Below, piece after piece: positions 1-9,999 of a stretch of 54,517 nt of DNA. Source of the DNA: a virus. The notes under the pieces were generated by a model that worked only from the letters and a program-made list of their open reading frames with translations, searched no databases and had not been told where the DNA came from. The position numbers were made by a program, and so were the translations under genes. Within the stretch, counting starts at the first letter, position 1. The number at the start of each line of letters is the position of its first letter. The stretch covers positions 1-54,517 of the IMG/VR virus record IMGVR_UViG_3300035698_024406, one strand, 5' to 3'.

Positions 1-270
1 ACTAGTGAAGCACTTTCAATCAATATTATATTATAGTTCGTCAAAAGATTGTTATAATCAATTGACATAGACTCGTATTGTTCTCTCCATGTGTCTCTTT
101 CAATTACTAGTGAAGCACTTTCAATTACTAGTGAAGCACTATCATACAGCGCTCTCACTTGAATAATTTGTGATTGAGTATATAAATTCTCTCAATAATT
201 ACTATTAGCCATTATAGATTTATTTGTTAATACCAGTGAAGCGCTATCTGCTAATATTATGTTATAATTA
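1..270. repeat. Direct repeats encoding SASLV units
   Basis: The 20-mer ACTAGTGAAGCACTTTCAAT occurs exactly at 1-20 and 106-125. A near-copy starts at 127 and a diverged copy at 232. The copies at 1 and 232 extend for about 40 nt with matching downstream AATATTAT sequence. All lie inside the fibre-like coding frame and keep it, so this is an in-gene repeat, not a CRISPR array. Confidence 0.85.
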
Positions 271-557
271 TTATAGGTAAATTCTATATTTTTTCAAGTA
301 GCACTTTGAGGTGAATATAATATTACTGAACTAGAATACTCGTTTTCAATATCAGTAGCAAAAATTTGTATTGAGTTCGATCCAGTTTCTGGTATACCAC
401 TTTTCATTAAGTTATACACACTGAATAGATCATCGTTATTTGCTACAGTATAGATCTGTTGAGAATACAATTCGTTAATATCAGTGTCTATGACTCTATT
501 AAAACTTTCTGTAGTATATAGAATACTAGTTAATTTTTTTGAATCTGTTTCTGGCAT
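1..557 (-). CDS. Repeat-containing fibre-like virion protein (3' end outside window)
   Basis: The ATG at 557 overlaps the stop of the upstream gene (TAATG), and the frame stays open to the left edge if TGA at 294-296 and one further TGA are read as Trp; at least 185 residues are visible. After about 90 ordinary residues the protein carries repeated SASLV motifs, with a longer unit resembling NYNIILxxSASLV seen twice. The composition suggests an elongated or coiled fibre segment. It follows a DNRLRE-like virion protein in the same operon, which fits a tail-fibre or neck-appendage role. No family is recognised, so the role is inferred from position and repeats. Confidence 0.75.
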
Positions 558-1720
558 TATTTCTCTACTTTAAATATAAAATTATTATCAAAGAATTTTG
601 TTTCACTTCCGCTTACTATCTTATAAGCAAATTTATAATATCTGTCTGTGTTAAATTGATCCATCCACAACTTAAAATAATTACCAGTATAATCTAATGA
701 TAATTTTGTATAATCATCATCAAATGGTATTATCGTTTCGTTTGTATGTGCATCTAAAATTGAATAATATGAAGAGGATGGTAAATACTGAACACTAGAA
801 CTATGAAATCTTCTATTAAATGTTTTTTGTATATATTTTTCTCTACCTTGTACTCTGAATAAAATCTTTGAATCTCTTTTATAGGATGTCCCCAACCTAT
901 ACGAAAATACATCAATATTTTCGGCTGTTAGTGGCGCCATTGCTGAATAATATTCATAAACCATAGATCCACTATAAAAATCATATGTTGGTGAGGATGA
1001 AAGAGATGCAGATGGTAAATATGTAGATTCTTTATAAGCTAATGAATGGCTAACATAATAAGAAGGTTTTATCGATCACGATGAATCATCCCATTTTACG
1101 TATAATCTCGGTTCATATATTGTATGTGTTTCTTTGCCATAAAAGTTTAAAGTTCCGAATCAAGCAGAACTACTTTCATCTGTGTCTGATCTTTTAAATA
1201 CAAAACCATAATTAGAAATAGAAGCACTCAATCATTGATTTACAATAGTTGTTGCATCAATATAAATATCTTTACTTTCGTACGCAAAGTCTGTAGACAT
1301 TGAAGTATTACTTATATATGAACTTCCAGAGAGTGCTCAATTACTTCCTGAAGGATAATAATCTTTCCAGGTTCAACTAGATCCTACTGTTGTTATCGGA
1401 AAATCTGATAATTTTCCATATCCCATCTCTCAACTTTCTGAAACAGGATGAGCATAGATAGTATATGAAAGTGGAACATTCTGACGTTCAGTCTCGTATA
1501 ATTTCATATAAAAGCTGGGACTTGTTATGGTTCCAGCAGAAATAGAAGCTGATATTCCTGTTAGATTAAATTGTATTAAAAATCTAGAATTATTAAATTC
1601 AGTTGGCTCGTCTAAGTCGTACTCTTTGGATATTTGTAAAATTCCATCTAATCCTGTGTTTTGAGTAGGTTCTGATTCATATAAAGTTGTATCTTTAGAT
1701 GAAGTAATAGCATAGATCAT
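557..1720 (-). CDS. DNRLRE-like virion structural protein, about 387 aa
   Basis: This one frame rejoins two pieces across in-frame TGA (Trp) codons, including 1430-1432. I count six TGA and three TGG Trp codons. Start ATG at 1720 has a clear AGGAGA ribosome site. The N-terminal part (residues 1-95) has the pattern of DNRLRE-type domains: a DTTLYE strand, NTGLDG, then SRFLIQFNL. The middle part contains the Trp-containing segment YVKWDDSSW typical of these beta-sandwich modules. Such domains occur in secreted and virion-surface proteins. Its neighbours are baseplate genes and a repeat fibre, so a fibre or neck/collar component is likely. The exact role is unknown. Confidence 0.7.
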
Positions 1721-1771
1721 TTAATTTCTCCTATCTTCTCTCTTTTTTTTCTAATTTATATCAATCTATCC

Positions 1772-2194
1772 TTACAGACGAGTCGGAACAAAATCATACT
1801 TCGGGTTTATTCGCGTAGCTTTTGCTAGTATTTTTTTGATCTTCAGTATGAAATCCTTTTCTTCTAATTCTTCTCTAAGATATGTTTCGCCTAGATAGAA
1901 TGTATCGGTTGGACCACATCTCTGGACACATACGATATTAACTTTGTCAACACTATCTGCAAATATTGAACTCATTCCAAAGAACCCATGGCTTCTTAAT
2001 CACTCGAATATATCAGAATGTATAAGAGCTGCTTCTTCCTCAACATATAAGTTTCCATATCTGTCAATAATACCCCTTATATCGATGTCAAATTTATTGA
2101 TACTTTTAGGGTTCTTATAGATATTAATATTATAAGTATCTGGTCCATATTGTCCAATTAGCTCTTCATTGAGCAAATCTTTGAATTTAATCAT
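1772..2194 (-). CDS. Small phage protein with MIKFKDLLNE N-terminus, 140 aa
   Basis: TGA at 2000-2002 (Trp after HSDIFE) joins two pieces into one 140-residue protein. It starts MIKFKDLLNE, a short amphipathic N-terminus resembling those of the three upstream genes and similar in style to the capsid-targeting leader of T4 internal head proteins. The C-terminal part is basic (KIKKILAKATR). No catalytic motif is visible. It lies between structural genes, so it may be packaged in the head or act in assembly. That is inference from position and the shared N-terminus. Confidence 0.65.
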
Positions 2195-2212
2195 CGGTCG
2201 CCGGATACCGTT

Positions 2213-2743
2213 CTATGTTATTTCCTCGTCGTCTTCATCTTCAACTTCTTCTGCATCTTCGATTTCTTCTTCTGGTGGTATTGAAACATCAATTTCGGTA
2301 TCAGTTTCAACATTAGTTTCTACATCTGGTGCAGCTTCTACATCTTCCGGTGCATTTGCATCTGTAATTTCGTTTTCATCAAATGGATATCATGGTTTAC
2401 CGATGAATTTGGCTTCTACTTCATCATCAAATATGGTTAACCAGTAACTCCTAAGTGTTTCTTTGTCATCATCGCCTAAAGAGTCTGTTGTTGATTTCCA
2501 TAGTAAACTTTGCATCTCTTGACACTTCTTAGTGTCTAGTTTACCTTTGATTGCTTTGTTCATCCCATCTGCAAATTCGTATCCCTCTATTGGCATACTT
2601 CCTTGTTCCATTATAGATTCTTCGACATCACAATCGCCTAAACCTCTTCCTGTTGCAGGACCTAATCCTTCTGGACCAGTTCCATCCTTTAATGCTTCTT
2701 TGATAATGCTTCTAACTAATTTTCTTACTTCATGTTTCTTCAT
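2213..2743 (-). CDS. Acidic-tailed phage protein, 176 aa
   Basis: The gene starts MKKHEVRKLVRSIIKEAL, one of several MKK-type amphipathic N-termini here. TGA at 2390-2392 is read as Trp (GKPWYPF), after which the frame runs to TAG at 2213-2215. The last 60 residues are strongly acidic, rich in Glu and Asp with interspersed Val and Ala. AAGGAG lies just upstream of the start. No family is recognised. An acidic tail behind a head-protein-like leader would suit a scaffold or internal head protein, but that is a guess. Confidence 0.65.
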
Positions 2744-2790
2744 CTTTTATCTCCTTAATACTCTTTTCGAGCAATTATTTTTTATTATAT

Positions 2791-3048
2791 TTAATCTTTT
2801 TTAATATAATCGTGTGATATTAATTTCATAAGATCTACCACAGCTGATTTATAAGCATTTCATATAATATTTCCTTCTGTGATAAATCCATTTTGTTTTA
2901 TTGAGACTACATACACCTTCATTGATTTTTGAAAGTCTTTATATGATTTTTTCAAGTCTTTATAAGCTGGTGCTACATCTATTACTTTACTTTCATTAAT
3001 GCTTTTTACTTCTTCTTTAATTAATTTTAATAATTCTGATTTTTTCAT
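2791..3048 (-). CDS. Small phage protein with MKKSEL N-terminus, 85 aa
   Basis: Starts MKKSELLKLIKEEVKSINES and is extended past TGA at 2860-2862 (Trp) to TAA at 2791-2793. It is lysine-rich and predicted mostly helical. The N-terminus is nearly the same as that of the next gene upstream. SD-like AGGAG precedes the start. Function unknown; see the finding on the shared N-terminal motif. Confidence 0.65.
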
Positions 3049-3065
3049 CTTTTATCTCCTATAAT

Positions 3066-3305
3066 TTATCCTAGTGCTACGGTTTTAAAATAGTTATCTG
3101 AAATATGTACTATCTCGTTACTATTTAAATCTATACCTTTATCTTCTGCAAAATTTGTAATAAAATTTAAGGAAGCTCTATTTGCAGGTACTCTACTCTG
3201 TTTCATCAAGAACATAACTTTTCTAGTCTTTTGTCTATTAACATCTTCTTCGAGTATTTTTTTCAACTCTTCTTTAATTATTTGTTTCAATTCTGATTTT
3301 TTCAT
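3066..3305 (-). CDS. Small phage protein with MKKSEL N-terminus, 79 aa
   Basis: Complete frame without TGA. It begins MKKSELKQIIKEELKKILEE, a charged amphipathic helix, followed by about 55 less charged residues. It sits directly downstream of the gp6-like gene (13-nt gap), with a SD-like GGAG near the start. No catalytic motif. Its leader relates it to the genes at 2791-3048, 2213-2743 and 5571-6206. Confidence 0.65.
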   Translation of the reverse strand: MKKSELKQIIKEELKKILEEDVNRQKTRKVMFLMKQSRVPANRASLNFITNFAEDKGIDLNSNEIVHISDNYFKTVALG

Positions 3306-3317
3306 TTTTTAATTCTC

Positions 3318-5156
3318 CTATTTAGCTTTGACTTTTATGTCAGTATTAAGATATTTTATTTCGAATATTGATGGATCTTGAGCTGGATATATTATGCCAT
3401 CTCTATTAGCTGTGGCAATATCATAATAATTTCCAGAATATCCACTAGTTTCGTTTCATTTGTTTTCTACCGTAATATTATTTACGTTTTGTACACCTTC
3501 AACTTTTAGTAAATTATTAATGATATCCGCTAATATTATCGGTTGATTTATCTGTCATTCTGTTATTTTAAAATATTTCCTCAATGTGTCTATACACCTT
3601 AATATTACTTCATTTTTGTTGTATGTTTGAAACACAATTATATCTACTAATAATCCTATGTTTATTATGTGAGCATCTCTGATATTTACAGCATCAGTTA
3701 ACATTCTAAACTCATTTAAATAAACCTTTACATTTTCTTTCACTATATTGTTCAATTCTACTAAATTATTCGAACTATTAAATCCTAACAGATATAGGTT
3801 CAAAGCTAATGGATTACCATAATTACTAGGGTTGACTCTTGAATCTTGAGTTATGTAACCTTTGGCTATTCTACCGTATTTCGAAGGCATTGCATACAAA
3901 CGGATCAAATAATCTTCTCTTGTGACCGATCTATTCTGAGTAGAAAAATTAGCTAAAGAATTCTGTATAACTTCATCTATAGTTTCTTTACCACCTCCAC
4001 CTCTTGCTGCTTCTGGATTAGTTACTCCTAGCGAGGCTTTAACATTATTAATATAAGTAGAACTTAGTAAAAGATTGTCAGTTGTACTTTCTCATAAAAC
4101 AGTCCTAACTTTCGTTAATGCGTCCTTTCTAGTGTTTGATGTTATACCGCCACCTACCGAATATCTAACTGTTAGACTTGTATCATAAGGTGCCTCACCG
4201 TATGTTTTAGTATATATAAAGTTAGATGGATCCAATGAGTTATTCAATGTTGATAGACCAGGTAGATAGGAACCGACATTAGTTGGATTCGGGATAATGT
4301 ATTCGTCCGGACTTGATGACACACCGGATCCAAATTGTATTTCCATCTTATCATTTTTGTTTACTCTAGTTATAAATCTCTTCGGTACTCTTCTCAATTT
4401 CAGTAGAAACGGAGATATTTCTTTAGTACTTGTATCTGCGTTTACTGTATCATAGAATATAGTGTCTTGAGCTAAATAAGGTACTTCGTATCAATTGTTT
4501 CCAGCGGAGTCTATGATATCTATTATTTCAATTACATTATCATCCGGTAACTGAAATTTTCAAAATCTTTCTGGTATAGCTGGTGCAGAAATTACTTGGG
4601 ATTTAGTGGTTCCAGAATAAGCATTAACAGTTACCTTTAGTAAAAAATGATCTGGTTTATCATTACCAGCTTGTTTATCATATATAGTTACTGTTACATC
4701 TGTGTTACCTCTGAAGACGGCATCTTCTGTAGTCCTAAATATAACGCCCGGTACTTCTATACTTTCTATTTCCAGTCCAGCCTTTACTGTTAGTGCATAA
4801 TTATAATCTGGTACTCATTCACTGCTATCGAGTTTTGATGGTACTACTATAAATATATCTAGTATTGTCGATGATGGCCTCGTTAATTTAGGTTTGTATC
4901 CTAACGCCTGTGCTTGTAACAATGCCATCTTTTTACTTTCTGTTTTTAATAGTAACAAGTTTTCGACTGAAGTGTCTAGATAATAATTTAATACGTCACC
5001 GACATAAGATGCCATATCTATAAACATCATCCCGGGAGAAACTGGATTAAAATCCGCATAAGTATTTGGATAGTATGACTTGGCGAAATTTATTAAACCA
5101 GCTCCTAGGGAGTTAAAATCTTTTCCTAAGTATTTTACAGATTTTCCATTACTCAC
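3318..5156 (-). CDS. T4 gp6-like baseplate wedge protein (baseplate J family), 612 aa
   Basis: Three open pieces join through in-frame TGA codons into a 612-residue protein, close to T4 gp6 in size. All six Trp I see are TGA. The N-terminus (GKDFNSLGAGLINFAKSYYP, then PGMMFIDMASYVGDVLNYYL) is typical of phage gp6/baseplate J proteins. A later segment, NRSVTREDYLIRLYAMPSKY, matches the conserved baseplate J core. The start is GTG at 5156 with a G-rich ribosome site. It directly follows the gp25-like gene, the usual wedge order. It would form the wedge ring of a contractile tail baseplate. Confidence 0.88.
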
Positions 5157-5158
5157 AT

Positions 5159-5581
5159 TTATACCCCCCGTGCAATAGACTCTTCACCTATAAGTGAAAA
5201 TTCTAGTTCTTCATATATCTGATCATATATTTTATATTTTAATTTGATTGCTGCTGAATTAGTTCCGACCGACCTAACACTTATTTCTATTATTGCCACA
5301 TAAGGCAACCATTTTTTTATCTCGTCTCTAATATATATATTTACTCGTTCCTCAATATCAGGTCCGGTAAGCTTTTCAAATACAAGATCATATAGATCGG
5401 TTCCTAGACCAGGTCTCATTACTCTCTCGCCTTTCCTTGTCAATATCAGATTTTTAATATTTGCCGACACTTGATCTTTCGTTAACAGAGAAGGATTAAA
5501 ATACCCGAACTGACTATTCGTCATCGGAAATAATAAACCTAGAAGTTTATCTATTGGTTCATTAACTATCTTACTTGACAT
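5159..5581 (-). CDS. T4 gp25-like baseplate wedge protein, 140 aa
   Basis: A 140-residue protein of the gpW/gp25 family. The diagnostic stretch is residues 45-65 (NLILTRKGERVMRPGLGTDL), followed by IKKWLPYV and a beta-rich end. In T4 this protein nucleates sheath polymerisation at the wedge with gp6 and gp53. The start overlaps the end of the upstream gene by 11 nt, and the stop lies just before the gp6-like start, so the three are probably coupled. Length is normal for the family. Confidence 0.92.
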   Translation of the reverse strand: MSSKIVNEPIDKLLGLLFPMTNSQFGYFNPSLLTKDQVSANIKNLILTRKGERVMRPGLGTDLYDLVFEKLTGPDIEERVNIYIRDEIKKWLPYVAIIEISVRSVGTNSAAIKLKYKIYDQIYEELEFSLIGEESIARGV

Positions 5582-6206
5582 CGACCGGTTTCTCGTTTAT
5601 TCTGCTTCTAATTACATCCTGCTGAGCTTCTATTTTTGCTGATACACCGCCGCGAATCGCTGATGAGTGTTCATCCATCTCTTTTAAGAAAGACGAATAA
5701 TTCTTGCTGAACGATTCATCTAATTTACTTATTGGGTCTCTGGCATTCATCGGCGTCTGGTCGGTATTAATAAATTGTTGAGATGCATCCATACCTATCG
5801 GTGCCATATCTCCTATATCATACCCGTCACTATAACTATCCTCTTTACCGAAATTATCTAAGTCCCCGGGTTGTAGATCGCTGAGTGTCTCTGCCAGTAT
5901 TCCTTGTAAGCCGCCGCCTCGTTTACTAGGTTGCTGTGTAGGTATCTGATTGTTTATTAACCTCGGTGCATCATGTGTCAACCCGAGCGTTTTCATGAGA
6001 TTCTTTCTATAGTCACTTACTGGTAATGAACTCTCTCTTACAATATTTCTTTCACCTAAGGATTCTTTCAATGACTTGTTTATTGCTGGCATTAGCACTA
6101 ATGCCAGTTCTTCTATAACTACTTTTTGCATAATCGGTTTGACAAATTCTTCTAAATCTTCTTTAATAATGCTTCCAATTATTTCAACTATTTCACTTCT
6201 CTTCAT
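5571..6206 (-). CDS. Phage structural-region protein with MKRSEI N-terminus, 211 aa
   Basis: Starts MKRSEIVEIIGSIIKEDLEE, again the amphipathic leader type found in this block. It has a GGAG ribosome site at the right distance. The rest is of mixed charge with a Pro/Gln/Gly-rich middle (about residues 70-110) and no Trp. It overlaps the gp25-like gene, so it is likely part of baseplate or tail assembly. No family recognised. Confidence 0.6.
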   Translation of the reverse strand: MKRSEIVEIIGSIIKEDLEEFVKPIMQKVVIEELALVLMPAINKSLKESLGERNIVRESSLPVSDYRKNLMKTLGLTHDAPRLINNQIPTQQPSKRGGGLQGILAETLSDLQPGDLDNFGKEDSYSDGYDIGDMAPIGMDASQQFINTDQTPMNARDPISKLDESFSKNYSSFLKEMDEHSSAIRGGVSAKIEAQQDVIRSRINEKPVDVK

Positions 6207-6226
6207 ACTAACTCCTATATATTATA

Positions 6227-7093
6227 TTAATTTAATCCTTGTCATGGTACTGAAATTGTTGCTCCAGAGGCTGTAATTCCTGTTGTAATACCAGACATTG
6301 TTTGTAAATGTAACCTAGCAGTATTTGCTATTTTTCTTGGTAACTCATTGACATCGTTTGGGTCGGTAGCTATTGTAAGACCTGGAAAACTTTGTCCTAC
6401 AACTACATTATCTAACGGGGAAACAGCTCCGGGTGGAATGACCAACATCATTTTAGCTCCAGTTCAATATTGAGATAGACCCATCGATAAAGCTAGTGAA
6501 AAGGCCATCTTAGCTTTATAATCTGCTATAGATAAACTCGGTATATTTATCGGTGGCAAGTTTGGTAGATCTGGTAAGCTTATATTTGGTAGACTCGGTA
6601 AGCTTGGTAATGATAAACTCGGAATCTTCGGTATCTCTATGTTTGGTGATCAAGACGGTATGGGTATCGACGGTAGTTTTGGTAAATCTGGAATCTTTAC
6701 CCCGGGTATACTCGGTAAACTAGGTAAAGTTGGTATTGGTATACTCGAAATCGATATATTAAAACTAGGTATTGATATCCTTGGTAATATTGGAATAGGC
6801 GGCAAACTGAATCCTGGTATTGAAGGTAAGAAAATAGGCATATTTGGTATAGGTAATCGCAACATAGGGAGAGTCAATAGATTAAGAGCTATTTTAAGCC
6901 CGTTTACTAATCTACTTTTCAATGCACTCTTATTAACTATCATTGGTTTTGCTCCATACATATTAGCTGCCCTAGACGCTACTTTGTGGTATTCGTTAAC
7001 AATTATATTGCTGAACTCCTCTGAATCTTCAGTCTTACTGTTTTTAAACTTGTCAACTAAGTTGTTTTCGAATTCTGTTCAATTTATTGCCAT
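6227..7093 (-). CDS. Proline-rich repeat virion-region protein, 288 aa
   Basis: Open from ATG 7093 to TAA 6227-6229 only with TGA as Trp (four TGA, no TGG). After an acidic N-terminal helix region (1-60), residues about 80-200 are a run of short Ile/Leu-Pro units such as LPSLPSIPGVKIPDLPKLP. A globular C-terminus follows, with VIPPGAVSPLDNVVVGQSFP. The low-complexity part could form an extended polyproline-type rod. Its start overlaps the stop of the spike gene (TAATG). It lies between the spike and gp25 genes, so a tail-tip or baseplate role is likely, though no family is recognised. Confidence 0.72.
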
Positions 7094-8277
7094 TATTCTA
7101 CAAACACCTTTTTACTAACTATAGTATTTAATTTATCTATTAATTTTGAAAAATTACTAGCATTTATTGGGGGCGTTGATACTCCTGCAGAGTTAGTTAC
7201 TGTAAGAGTCATAATAGATCCTAATAATTCATATAAGAAAGAAATTAATTGATTTCCTAATACAATTGGTTCACATTTTTTGTATTTACCTATAAATGTA
7301 TTTTCACTATCAATTGTCAAGTTTTTACAATTTATACCTATCTCTTCATTAGCTGAGATTCCAATAGAAGTGTTTGCTGAAAAGATTAAATTATCCATCT
7401 TTGAATTGAATATCATTCTGTCTGAATTAAAAATTAATTGATTTCCGTTTAGAATTGGGAATTCAGTAAATTGATTCCACTTCTTCGAACTGAGATCTAT
7501 GTCTACTATCATGTTTGATGACATTCATACAGAGGATCCGTCTTCATTAATATCTTCTTTTATTCTGATATCATTTTCATCAATTATATCAGATTGCTTA
7601 TTTCGAATTGTTACTAGAGGATTCTCACCAGTCCCTTTTTCCGATCCTAATCTTATCGAGTTTCCTGAACGACCCTCAAATATCTTATCGCCCTCTAGAT
7701 GAGATAGAGGTTTAATCTTATTACTTGGAATAAAGGTATCACCATATAATTTATCTTCAGTAGGAGTTACATAACCTCTACCAGTCTTTTTAAAATCATA
7801 AGATAAAGAAACGTCTGTTACCGCGTTTTGATTCACTGAATTCGACATATTTAATATTTCGGAATAGTATAGAATCTGAGGTATCATTTCAGTCCCAGCT
7901 CCTTCAATAGTTCCACCGGGTGGGTTAGATATATCATACTTGCACAATACAATCTCATGCTTTAGTGGATATACTTTTATATCTGGGTTTGAGGGTTTCG
8001 CCAGTTGTAGCGATGTAGATCACTCACTCGGTAAATAAGCTAAGTCTTTTTCCGAATACAACAATCTTACTCTAGCTTTTCCTATATCATCTGGCGTCAC
8101 ATAATCAACATGAGTCTCATCGAGTATTACATCTACTACCTCTGCTGGTTCATATTCAAACTGAGTATCACTCTCTGACTCACTTAATTTAACCGCTAGA
8201 CTTTCATCAGATGTTATATTTATACCGACATTCTTTAACGGCTTGTAGTTATGTTTAGCTGTTCTCACTCTCGGCAT
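7093..8277 (-). CDS. OB-fold baseplate spike/hub protein, 394 aa
   Basis: Three pieces join through TGA codons at 7525-7527 and near 8018. Residues about 60-120 (IGKARVRLLYSEKDL, then PDIKVYPLKHEIVLC) have the shape of the OB domain of T4 gp5-type spike and hub proteins. The C-terminal half repeats short strands (SIGISANEEIGINCKNLTID) and then FIGKYKKCEPIVLGNQLISF, as seen at the end of phage spike proteins where strands wind into a beta-helix. It probably forms the central membrane-piercing spike hub. The start is ATG 8277, overlapping the upstream gene by 23 nt. Confidence 0.78.
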
Positions 8278-8704
8278 TATCTTTATCCTTTCATTCAGTT
8301 TCGTCAGTATCGTTCCACACTAAGTTTTCTTCTACTTTTTTATCAGTACTATTGGTCTTTTCTTCTACTTTTGCCTGTTCCATCTCTATTCGTTCCAGCT
8401 CCTCTTTGTCGGCCTCTGACAGTAGGCCACCACTTTTGCCTTTGTCGTCGTTACCCAATAACCTCGCCACTATGGCACCTAACTTGTTTAATAAATCATC
8501 ATTTTTTATACCAGCGTCTAGGTAGTCTTTTAACATAGGGACTATTACTAAGGCCGAATCCATATCAACTATAAAAATTTTTATCTGATCTATCAGTTCG
8601 GTTATCCTAGTCTTCCTATCAGTCGAATTATTGTAGATATCACCGAATAGATCGGATAATTTTTTATCTTTAAAAATTTCTATACTATCGTACTCTATTG
8701 ACAT
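8255..8704 (-). CDS. Phage tail-region protein, 149 aa
   Basis: First gene of the virion operon, starting at ATG 8704. TGA at 8291-8293 is Trp, after which it runs 12 more codons. The N-terminal half is helical (FKDKKLSDLFGDIY, then ELIDQIKIFIVDMD). The C-terminal half is a charged coiled-coil-like segment rich in Glu and Lys. It overlaps the spike gene by 23 nt, implying coupled translation. A baseplate hub or tail assembly helper is plausible; no family recognised. Confidence 0.6.
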
Positions 8705-8797
8705 AATTACCGCCCAAAAATTTATAAATTTCCTCGTATATAAATATAGACGTATTTAAAAATTTGTTCACTTTATTTAAAAAAATAATTATCCAAC
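8705..8797 (-). promoter_or_regulatory. Possible late promoter region of the virion operon
   Basis: This 93-nt AT-rich gap separates the terminator behind the sigma gene from the first virion gene. At 8719-8726 the minus strand reads TATAAATT, seven of eight bases of the T4 late promoter box TATAAATA, close to the start of gene 8255-8704. A phage with a gp55-like sigma would need such a box. The match is short in AT-rich DNA, so support is weak. Confidence 0.3.
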
Positions 8798-8835
8798 AAA
8801 AAAAGCGAGCAACCACAATAGTTATTCGCTTTTTT
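8798..8835 (-). terminator. Intrinsic terminator behind the late sigma gene
   Basis: Arms AAAAAAGCGA (8799-8808) and TCGCTTTTTT (8826-8835) pair perfectly over 10 bp around a 17-nt loop. It lies 23 nt past the stop of the sigma gene on the minus strand. Poly-U runs exist on both strands, so it could act in both directions. It would separate sigma-gene transcripts from the virion operon. Confidence 0.8.
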
Positions 8836-8857
8836 GCTATGTTCTTATGCTGACTAC

Positions 8858-9694
8858 TTATATGTTGTTGTATTTTTCTTTCTTTATTTTGTTGTAGAAC
8901 GTCCTGACCTTCTTCAGAACCCTCGAAACTCGAATAGTGTTTTCCGATGAATATTCTTTTAACAATATGTATAACGCCTTTTTGTTATAATTTTCTACTA
9001 GTTCCCGGTGTTTATGTATCAATTGTATTACACCTCAAACGATCCGCCTGTCTGCTTCTTTCTTAAAATGCTTATCTATGTTGTCCTCTAAGTACTTCGC
9101 TGTATTTAGTAGTATATCCGTTGATATCTTCTGACTCTCTGTATTATAATTTTTATTTATCCTTTGGGATATTTGATATAGTATCTTGTCGCGAGTATTG
9201 CTCCTCAGAGTATCTATAGATACATTCATCTTATTCATCTTTGTCTTCTTTATGCTATTGTGCATGAGATAATTTTTTGTTATCTTTCCAAAATATGAAT
9301 AGGCCTTGAATCCTTTAGTATGATCGAATTTGTTCATTTTCATTACTAGGAAGGACACTACATCTCTCTTGAGTTCTTCTGGCGATAAGTCGGAATTGTA
9401 AAAGTTGAATGTATGTATAATATTTTCGGCGAGTTTCAAAAACGGAAACTCTATTTCATCCCTATATATCTTATCTCTCTCTTCGTTACTCCGTCTATAC
9501 TCTAGATCGGTCTCTTCTATAGTTTTATTACAGCCATCGCATGTCAATCACTTCAGCTTTCTATTTGTCTTAGCACAGACCCCTTCATGTCTAGTATAAC
9601 TAGTTGAACAACACGGTGTTATCCTTTCTATGTATAGTATTATAGCAGACTCAGTACCGTTGTGAAAATAATATTTACTAGTATCTTTATCCAT
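8858..9694 (-). CDS. T4 gp55-like late sigma factor, 278 aa
   Basis: Reading TGA as Trp extends a 170-residue core at both ends to 278 residues (ATG 9694 to TAA 8858-8860). The core (LKRDVVSFLVMKMNKFDHTK, then GFKAYSYFGKITKNYLMHN) is the sigma region 2 pattern of phage late sigma factors. A C-terminal segment (ALYILLKEYSSENTIRVSRV) looks like a helix-turn-helix. The N-terminus has Cys in TPCCS, GVCAK and LTCDGCNK, which could bind zinc. It is longer than T4 gp55 (about 185 aa). It would direct host RNA polymerase to late promoters. Confidence 0.75.
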
Positions 9695-9696
9695 AA

Positions 9697-9978
9697 TTAG
9701 ACTTCTTTGTCTTCTTCGTCTTCGATAATTAAATACTTTCCTAAAGTATTTACGAGTTCCTTTAATTTAGCAAAAACAGCCCCCACGTCATCGTCATCCT
9801 CGAATATCTTCATATTGTCTATGTTATTTATGGTTGCTATTAGATGCGTCACGTCGTCATATATGGAAGTTAACCTACTTTCATATACTATCTCCTTCCT
9901 ATACATTCTTATATTTGCATACAAGCTAGCAACTAGTATTACTGTCAATAGTATAACTGCTACTATCAATAATTCCAT
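9697..9978 (-). CDS. Small single-pass membrane protein, 93 aa
   Basis: Residues 1-22 (MELLIVAVILLTVILVASLY) form one strong transmembrane segment, followed by a positive NIRMYRKE stretch and an acidic cytoplasmic tail ending IEDEEDKEV. A GGAGG ribosome site precedes ATG 9978. It ends 3 nt before the sigma-factor start, so the two are likely co-transcribed. Function unknown. Confidence 0.7.
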   Translation of the reverse strand: MELLIVAVILLTVILVASLYANIRMYRKEIVYESRLTSIYDDVTHLIATINNIDNMKIFEDDDDVGAVFAKLKELVNTLGKYLIIEDEEDKEV

Positions 9979-9999
9979 CGTAATCCCTCCAAAGTGAAT

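Noticed and set aside
1-270. Direct repeats as a CRISPR array
   Set aside because: Repeats are unevenly spaced, differ in length and lie in frame within a coding sequence; no cas genes are near.
2169-2447. Plus-strand Ser-rich reading frame
   Set aside because: Antisense of the acidic tail of the gene at 2213-2743; no ribosome site.
6639-7118. Plus-strand Gly/Ile-rich reading frame
   Set aside because: It is the exact antisense of the Pro-rich repeat protein; low-complexity coding produces long mirror frames.
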